DNA from: Cepaea nemoralis
Lineage: Eukaryota > Mollusca > Gastropoda > Stylommatophora > Helicidae
Reading direction: 5' to 3'
Assembly: GCA_014155875.1 (NCBI GenBank)
Contig: JACEFZ010028129.1
Span: 62,001-126,000 of the forward strand
Length of the DNA: 64,000 bases
Positions within the stretch are counted from its first letter, which is position 1. Each line of letters opens with the position of its first letter. The notes under the pieces were generated by a model. It had not been told where the DNA came from. It saw only the letters and a program-made list of their open reading frames with translations, and made no database searches. Positions 57,605 through 64,000 of this stretch are shown piece after piece. The position numbers and the translations under genes are program-made.

Positions 57605-58088
57605 GGGGGAATGAGAAACATCAATAACATTAGATATGTGGATGATACAATATTGATTGCAGACAATGAATATAATTTAGTAGGTGTGGTTGTTGCACAC
57701 AGTGAGCAACTAGAGTTTGGATTAAATTGTAAGAAGACACTGGTTATGGTCGTCACTAGGCAGGAAATTCCGCAATGTAATATACAAGTAACTGGAAATA
57801 TTCTTAAACAGGTAAATCGGTATAACCATCTCGGAACAGTCGTAACATCTGAAGGAAGATGCCTAGCAGAAATTAAATCGAGAATTGCGATGACAAAAGA
57901 AGGTTACCTTCTGCAACATGGAAAACATACTTACCAACAAAATGTTGTCAATTGCAGTGAGGAAAAGAGTATTGAAGTGCTGTATAGAACCTATATTGTT
58001 TTATGCGTGTGAAACATGGACAATCAACAGACAAGCTGAGAAACATCTAACGGCGATGGAAGTGTTGTTTTTGAGAAAAACGCACCAA
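57605..58088 (+). pseudogene. Endonuclease-RT LINE, RT palm and thumb
   Basis: NINNIRYVDDTILIADN holds the catalytic box (YVDD), followed by FGLNCKKTLVMVVTRQE, KQVNRYNHLGTVVTSEGRCL and, after a frameshift near 57920, NILTNKMLSIAVRKRVLKCC IEPILFYACETW. It ends at LRKTHQIF where a SINE begins. A G run and GA repeats (57581-57609) precede it. Confidence 0.85.
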
Positions 58089-58174
58089 ATATTTTTCATT
58101 GCGGGCCGGATAACTGACAAAAAGACGAACGAGGGCAGCATACTCATTTTGTACAATACTTGCACCGTACTCCT

Positions 58175-58410
58175 TGGCGAAGGTCTTATGTACGCGATTC
58201 GTAATCCCGTATACCCGCGTTCGAAAAACAGCTGCTCAGCACACAGATTTGGCAGCAGACCGCTTTGCGCTAGTTTATTACGTTATGCTACGGGTACCGA
58301 GCGTTCAGAAAGCTATAGCAAACTACTGAACGTAAACTTGCCAAGACATCAACAACAGCAAAAAATGCTGGTGTTGACTGCAAACGTCATGTAAAGGATA
58401 TGAAACTAAC
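58175..58410 (+). repeat. SINE copy with shared 3' domain
   Basis: acgcgattcgtaatcccgta tacccgc, gagcgttcagaaagctatag caaactactgaacgtaaac and tgctggtgttgactgcaaac, ending ggatatgaaac. It matches the copy at 31.5 kb. Confidence 0.78.
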
Positions 58411-58431
58411 TTTAACAATACTTGCATGCCA

Positions 58432-59195
58432 GAACAAATCAATCAATCATGTGCCATGCCGGAAAGCGTGGGCGGTCATGACTCGTCATTTCACTCGATC
58501 ACCAGTGTCGTGGATCAGCTCAGTGTTCCTGTCTCGTCCATGCCATGTGGCCAAGCCATCCAGGTATTTTCCTCTCGGTCTTCCTCTTGGTCTGTTCCCT
58601 TCGATCTTGCCAGTTGTCACCAAGTTCTCCAATCCATTTCTTCTCATATGTCCAAAAATGTTTGACTGTCTACGTCTAATTTCTCTAATCAGTTTACGAT
58701 GTTCATTTGTCTCATGTAGTACTTGGTCATTGGTTTTTCTGTCTGTCCATGGTATTCTTTGCATTTTCCTCAGAAACCACATTTCTGCAGCCATCAGATG
58801 TTTTTCAGCTTGACTGCTCATTGTCCAAGTTTCACATCCATACAAAAGAACAGGCACTATGTATCCCATGAACACTCTTTTTCTCGTTTCAACTGACATC
58901 TTTTTATTGGTCAGAATGTTTTTCATCTTGCTAAAGGCCACTTTCGCCATGGCGATTCTTGTTCTAATCTCTTCAAGGCATCTCCTGTCAGATGTTATGA
59001 CCGTTCCAAGATAATTGTACCGATTCACTTGTTGAAGAATATTTCCATTTACTTGTACATTACATTGTGGCACTTCTTCCTTCCTAGTGACGACCATAAT
59101 CTGAGTCTTTTTACAATTTAATTCTAACCCCAGTTGCTCACTGTGTACAACAACCGCATCTACTATAGTATGTCCACAAACGAATGCCGTCATTC
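58432..59195 (-). pseudogene. Endonuclease-RT LINE 3' end, inverted to the 57.6-kb copy
   Basis: A long open minus-strand frame (58486-59193): EQLGLELNCKKTQIMVVTRK, QVNRYNYLGTVITSDRRCLE, VPVLLYGCETWTMSSQAEKH, EMWFLRKMQRIPWTDRKTND and NLVTTGKIEGNRPRGRPRGK YLDGLATWHGR. It ends with the 3' UTR GGCATGGCACATGATTGATT and an (ATTG)n tail. The 5' end is truncated just after the catalytic box position. 59196-59424 holds nothing recognised. Confidence 0.9.
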
Positions 59196-59424
59196 ACGAT
59201 CAATTATTTTGTTTTTCCAGCCGTCTTATATTTACCCCCACCCAAGGAATATGTCTTTGATAGGTCCAAAAACAACTTAATCATTGAAAGCGGCGACATT
59301 CCTTTGATCTTTTGCTGAACAACTAGTGATTTCTCGCTAACGAAGTTATGTTTACGGTAATGTGAGACATGTCAATTCTGTTGACACACAAAGGCGTATC
59401 CGGATTCGTATGAGAGTGGGTGCA

Positions 59425-59673
59425 ATGAAAGAATTAGCTTAAAATAGTCAGAGTCGGCTGCATTGCACCGGGTGTTTATCCCATATGGCTCAGTTTCTTT
59501 CCGCAGCGCGGAAAGCGTCGCACAAAGCACGAACTCCGTAGCTCCAGCGACGACCCTCGGGAGTCTCCGAAAAAATGCACTCGTGAAATGAAGGACGCGG
59601 CCCGGAATCGAACATTCAACCTTCGGAGCCCGAGTCAGACGGCTTGACCACTTCACCACGGAGAATCCCGAGA
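59425..59673 (-). repeat. tRNA-headed SINE with complete head
   Basis: Minus strand: head TCCGTGGTGAAGTGGTCAAG CC (A box) and GTTCGATTCC (B box), then CACGAGTGCATTTTTTCGGA GAC, GTCGTCGCTGGAGCTACGGA and GCGGAAAGAAACTGAGCCAT ATGGG. Same family as 47083-47330. 59674-60059 holds nothing recognised. Confidence 0.85.
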
Positions 59674-60059
59674 GGGGTGCAATGTGTAATATTAGTAAAG
59701 ACAGAGAATTTACAGAGGCAAGGGGTAAATAATTTGTAAATTAACAGGAAAGTAGAAGGAATATATTTCTTACCTTATTTTTCATTGCCTTCTTGTTTCT
59801 TCAGCTGATGCTGATGCTGTAATGTTTAGGGCCTGCAATTCGTCTGAATAGTTGGAGCAAAATATCCCAGTAAGTGTGTACGTAGATTAAGGTCTGCGAT
59901 CTGCTCATACCTTAATTTGTGTCGGACGATTCCAGTAGGTTGATGATTGCTCTCTCGGTTGCATAAAAGTCAATCCAACCTTTCTCCAATAGTCCTCTTC
60001 CTCTTTCAACACATGGTCCTGACGTTTTTTCCAGTAAATTTTATCAATATTTAATAGCG

Positions 60060-60061
60060 CG

Positions 60062-60111
<50 letters not shown>

Positions 60112-60297
60112 AAGGTAGGTAGGTAGGTAGGTAGGCAGAAAGGTAGGTGGGTGGGTGGGTGGATGGCTGGCTGGCTGGCTGGCTGGCTGACTGGGTGGGT
60201 TGGTGGGTGAGTCGGTGGGTCGGTGGGTCGGTCGGTCGGTCGGTAGGTGGGCCGGCCGGCAGGCAGGCAGGCAGGCAGGTAGGTAGATTAGATAGAT

Positions 60298-60375
<78 letters not shown>

Positions 60376-60449
60376 CCAGCTAGCCAGATAGATAGAAAGA
60401 TAGATAGATAGAAAGATAGATAGAGAGATAGATAGATAGACAGATAGAC

Positions 60450-60544
<95 letters not shown>

Positions 60545-60678
60545 CAGATAGCCAGATAGATAGATAGATACATAGATAGATACATAGATAGATAGATAGA
60601 TAGATAAGCAGGCGGGCGGGCGGGGGGCAGGCAGGCAGACAGACAGAAAGACAGACAGATAGATAGAAAGATAGATAT

Positions 60679-60726
<48 letters not shown>

Positions 60727-60776
60727 CCAGCTAGCCAGATAGATAGAAAGATAGATAGAAAGATAGATAGATAGAT

Positions 60777-60826
<50 letters not shown>

Positions 60827-60862
60827 TTAGATCCCCGCCAGGAGCCGGGCCGAGCCAGCTAG
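60060..60862 (-). mobile_element. Tetranucleotide array with Helitron-like end
   Basis: (GACA)n, (GGTA)n, (GGCT)n, (GGTC)n, (GGCA)n and then long (GATA)n blocks occupy 60062-60834. The right end, ccccgccaggagccgggccg agccagctagt, read on the minus strand as ACTAGCTGGCTCGGCCCGGC, resembles the 12.9-kb head. The Ile/Ser/Leu/Tyr frames are artefacts. The array is certain; the element assignment is tentative. Confidence 0.6.
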
Positions 60863-61235
60863 TTTATTTATATAATCACGTTTCATGAAAGAACCCACAG
60901 TTTGACGACACCTCTGAACCTACCCCATATAAATTCCCTCAGTCTGCCAAATGCAAAACCGCGCAGACAAATTTCAAAAATTTGGGGGTGTGTCTTGTTG
61001 AAATGGTAATACTCTTAAAATGATGAAATGAATGCGGTGGAGGGGGGGGGGGGGGCAATAAAATATATACCGCGTATAACCAAACATTGAAATCTGCTGT
61101 ACAATCTCCAGAACAAAATTGTTTTTTGTTGGGTGGACATAATTATAAGGTTATATACTAAATCTCATCATTTTCCCTCAATTGGTTACTGAGATATTGA
61201 ATTTTATATTGAGGCAACAACAACAAAAAAACACA

Positions 61236-61504
61236 CTATAATTTTTGCAGGTCCTGCGCATTGTCTGCTATTAATACTGTATCATCTGCATATCTAATGT
61301 TATTGACGTTTCGTCCTCCAATGCTGATTCCATTTATATCCTCTACATTTCTGAAAATATTTTCACTGTATAGGGAAAAAAGATCGGGAGTCATCACACA
61401 TCCCTGCCTAACACCTCTCTTAATTGGCTGATACTGTCCCACTTCATTATCAATCCTTATTGCAGCTTGTTGTTTCCAGTATATGTTTTTTATAAGTCTA
61501 ATGT
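61236..61504 (-). pseudogene. Outer LINE, RT catalytic segment (left part)
   Basis: RLIKNIYWKQQAAIRIDNEV, KRGVRQGCVMTPDLFSLYSE, GRNVNNIRYADDTVLIADNA QDLQKL (YADD box). It is the direct continuation of the frame ending at 62562, interrupted by the nested LINE. The element stops at about 61236 without a tail, so its 3' end is lost. 60863-61235 holds nothing else recognised. Confidence 0.88.
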
Positions 61505-62561
61505 GATGAGACATGATGAGCTGATTAAAATGTTGGAAGATATCAACATTGATGGGAAAGATTTAAGAATAATAAAGAATATATACTGGAACCAAGTAGC
61601 AGCAATTAAAATGGGAAATAAAGAGGGTAGTTACGAACAGATAAAGCTAGGAGTACGACAGGGGTGTGTCTTGTCACCCGATCTCTTCTCCCTGTATAGC
61701 GAAGTAATAATGAGAGAGATCAAAGAGAAGCCAGGAATACTAATCGGAGGATATAATATAAACAATATACGCTATGCAGATGACACAGTATTGGTAGCGG
61801 ATAATGCAACAGACCTACAACAATTGTTGGACAGTGTAGTAACAAGAGTGCACAGAAAGGACTGTCCTTGAATATCAAGAAAACAGTAACAATGGTGATA
61901 TCAAAGAAAATGGGGACGCCAAAATGTGACATAGAAATAGAAGGGGAAATTCTCAACCAAGTGGATAATTTTAAATACCTAGGGGCACTTATAACATCAG
62001 ATGGAAGATGTACAAAAGAGATTAAGAGCAGAATAGGGCAGGCAAAGACAGCATTTCAGAAAATGAAGAGTATCTTATGCAATAAGTCGCTATCAATGAA
62101 TGTAAGAAAGAGAGTACTAAAATGCTATATAGAACCAGTTTTGCTGTATGGCAGCGAATCTTGGAATGTAAATGAACAAATTAGGAAGAACTTAGAAGCA
62201 ACAGAGATGTGGTTTTTAAGACGAATGTTGCGAAATTCCTTGGACTGCCAGAGTAACTAACAACGATTGCCTGAAAGAGGCTAATGAAACTAGAACACTA
62301 TATACAACAATAAGAAAGAGACAAACATCTTTCTTTGGTCATGTGATGAGAAGAGAGGCATTGGAGAACATCGTGACAACTGGAAAGATCGAGGGGAAGA
62401 GAGGCAGAGGCAGACCAAGAGAAATGATGCTGGACGGACTGAGACGGTGGCATGGAGGAATATCATCAGCAGAGTTGATCCAGAACACCAAAGACCGAGA
62501 TCTGTGGAGAGATATGAACGCCTACTGCCAGCCGGCACGGCACTTGATGATGATGATGATG
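61505..62561 (+). mobile_element. Nested 5'-truncated LINE with (ATG)n tail
   Basis: RT from mid-palm to C-terminus: INIDGKDLRIIKNIYWNQ, KLGVRQGCVLSPDLFSLYSE, NINNIRYADDTVLVADNA, then (frame change near 61870) FKYLGALITSDGRCTKEIKS, LKCYIEPVLLYGSESWNVNE, and GKIEGKRGRGRPREMMLDGL RRWHGG. The 3' UTR ccggcacggcacttgatgat ends in a (GATGAT) tail. aatgt at 61500-61504 and 62562-62566 is a 5-bp target duplication. It sits inside a related LINE on the other strand. Confidence 0.9.
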
Positions 62562-64000
62562 AATGTCTTTCCCATCAATTTGTAGATCTGGAAGCATATC
62601 CACTATGTTGACATGTCTAACTCTATCAAAAGCCTTTGTATAGTCATTAAAGCAAAGATGCATATCCTTGTTTACTTCTATAGCACGTTCAATAACCGTT
62701 CGCAGCATATACACAGCATTTACTGTACCCTTTCCTTCTACAAACCCACATTGTTCTTCCCCTATTTCAGGTTGTATCTTCTTCCTCACTCTTTGCATGA
62801 TAATTCTTAGCAAAATCTTTGTGATGTGACTCATTATACTAATTGTTCTATGTTGATCACATTCCAAGGTTCCTGATTTCTTTGGGATTGCAATAAATAC
62901 AGAGTTACATAATTCAGGAGGTATATCTCCAGTATCATATAATGTGTTCAGCAGTCTGGTGACTTGCTCTAGTCCAAATTCTTCTAAAGCTTTAATCATT
63001 TCTGTTGTTATGTTATCTGCACCGGGGGCCTTGCCAGCTTTCATATGCTTAAGAACATTTCGAACCTCCTTCTTCCAAAATTGGCGGTCCTTCATTATTA
63101 AATCTAATATCATACTGTTCGTCTCTGTTATCATCATAAAGGTGTTTCACATAATCTGTCCATACATGTAGAATCTGATCTTTTTCTATTATGATTTTGC
63201 CATCTTTAGTTTTTAGACACCCTGTTGATGTACTTGTTCTTTTATTAGTAAGTTCCTGAATTCTTTTGTGCACTAATTTGGTATTTTGACTGTTGTGTTG
63301 GTTTTCAATTTCTAAACACTTTACCTCAAGCCATGATATTTTTGCCTCCTTACATAATGTTCTGACTTGTCTGTGAATTTCCTCATATTTGACATAATTA
63401 TTTTTCTTGAGTCTTCTTGTTTCCATGAGGTGTTAAATTTCTTCAGTCATCCATTTCTTACGATCCACCTTCTTTAATTTTGGAATAGTTGTTTCTGCAG
63501 CCACATTGATTGAATTCTTCAACGTTTCCCATTGATCATCCACATCCTGGAATAATATCTCTAGATCAGACAATATTTCAAATCTGTTCTGTACTTCTAT
63601 GTTGAATTTGTTTTGTATTTCCCTGTCATTACTCAATGTACACAAATATTATTTAGTGTTTCCTGTTATATACTCGACGTTCTTCAACTTTATCCTCAAT
63701 GTTCCTGTGAGTAATCTGTGGTCACTATAACAATCAGTACTTGGAACTGTTTTTGCTACTGTTAGCGCGTTTCTAAATCTTCTGCTAATGAGAATGTAGT
63801 CAATCTGGTTTCTAATCCTGCTATCATGACTCCTCCATGTCCATAATCTTCTAGGGTGTTGCTTAAACCAGGTGTTTCCTACAATCATTTCCTGTTCTTT
63901 TGCCCACTCCACGAATCTGTATCCTCTTTCATTTCTCTCTCCTAAACCATAGTTTCCTACTGTGTATCTATCCCCTTGATTTCCAACTTTTGCATTGAAG
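62562..64000 (-). pseudogene. Outer LINE, endonuclease end and RT N-terminal half
   Basis: Right to left: endonuclease C-terminal part at 63912-63649 (TWFKQHPRRLWTWRSHDSRI RNQIDYIL, then CYSDHRLL with the SDH motif), linker at 63645-63049, RT at 63137-62562 (HMKAGKAPGADNITTEMIKA, FIAIPKKSGTLECDQHRTIS, GEEQCGFVEGKGTVNAVYML, LCFNDYTKAFDRVRHVNIV with the first catalytic Asp). It ends at LQIDGKDI where the nested LINE begins, and resumes at 61504. The endonuclease start lies outside the window. Frames change near 63430 and 63648. Confidence 0.9.

Noticed and set aside
59905..60585. 226-residue frame of Ile/Tyr/Leu/Ser repeats
   Set aside because: Reading of (GATA)n and other tetranucleotide arrays.

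Overview
This window is intron-rich, repeat-saturated nuclear DNA of an invertebrate animal. The evidence is one spliced gene with GT-AG introns, many non-LTR retrotransposon (LINE) copies with simple-sequence tails, tRNA-headed SINEs, mariner/Tc1 and hAT relics, and extreme microsatellite density. An arthropod or another protostome with a large genome seems likely, but the sequence does not fix the species. No bacterial operons, CRISPR arrays or intact RNA genes were seen.

The one host gene recognised is a non-NMDA (AMPA/kainate-class) ionotropic glutamate receptor on the + strand. Five exons with matching phases are visible: 18370-18474, 31061-31162, 47417-47629, 53269-53498 and 53771-53896. 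They encode the end of the amino-terminal domain, the linker, ligand-binding lobe S1, M1 and the pore loop. Earlier exons and the M3/S2/M4 exons were not found, so the gene runs out of the recognised part at both ends. Its introns (about 12.6, 16.3, 5.6 and 0.27 kb) hold most of the mobile DNA listed here.

Region 1-8923 is a Ty3/gypsy-type LTR retrotransposon on the minus strand. Two nearly identical long terminal repeats, a tRNA-Pro-like primer site and a polypurine tract frame gag, zinc knuckles, protease, integrase, reverse transcriptase and RNase H. Integrase lies upstream of reverse transcriptase, the pol order of Gmr1-like elements. The coding region is broken in several places. The element sits in an older LINE endonuclease gene (8924-9960).

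Region 9-18 kb is layered: short LINE insertions with target-site duplications, a dispersed element with ETS- and YY1-like motifs at its 5' end, a microsatellite-loaded Helitron-like candidate (12.9-14.5 kb) and a large inverted repeat (15.25-16.2 kb) with a LINE 3' end and a (GAA)n tail inserted in one arm. Region 21-31 kb holds several LINEs, SINEs and a Tc1/mariner relic. Region 31-47 kb holds a mariner relic, SINEs, long (TA)n and (GAT)n arrays, an unrecognised ORF and jockey-like LINE pieces. Region 47-56 kb carries the receptor exons among LINEs. Region 56-64 kb has a hAT-type MITE, tetranucleotide arrays, a second Helitron-like candidate and a LINE nested in another LINE.
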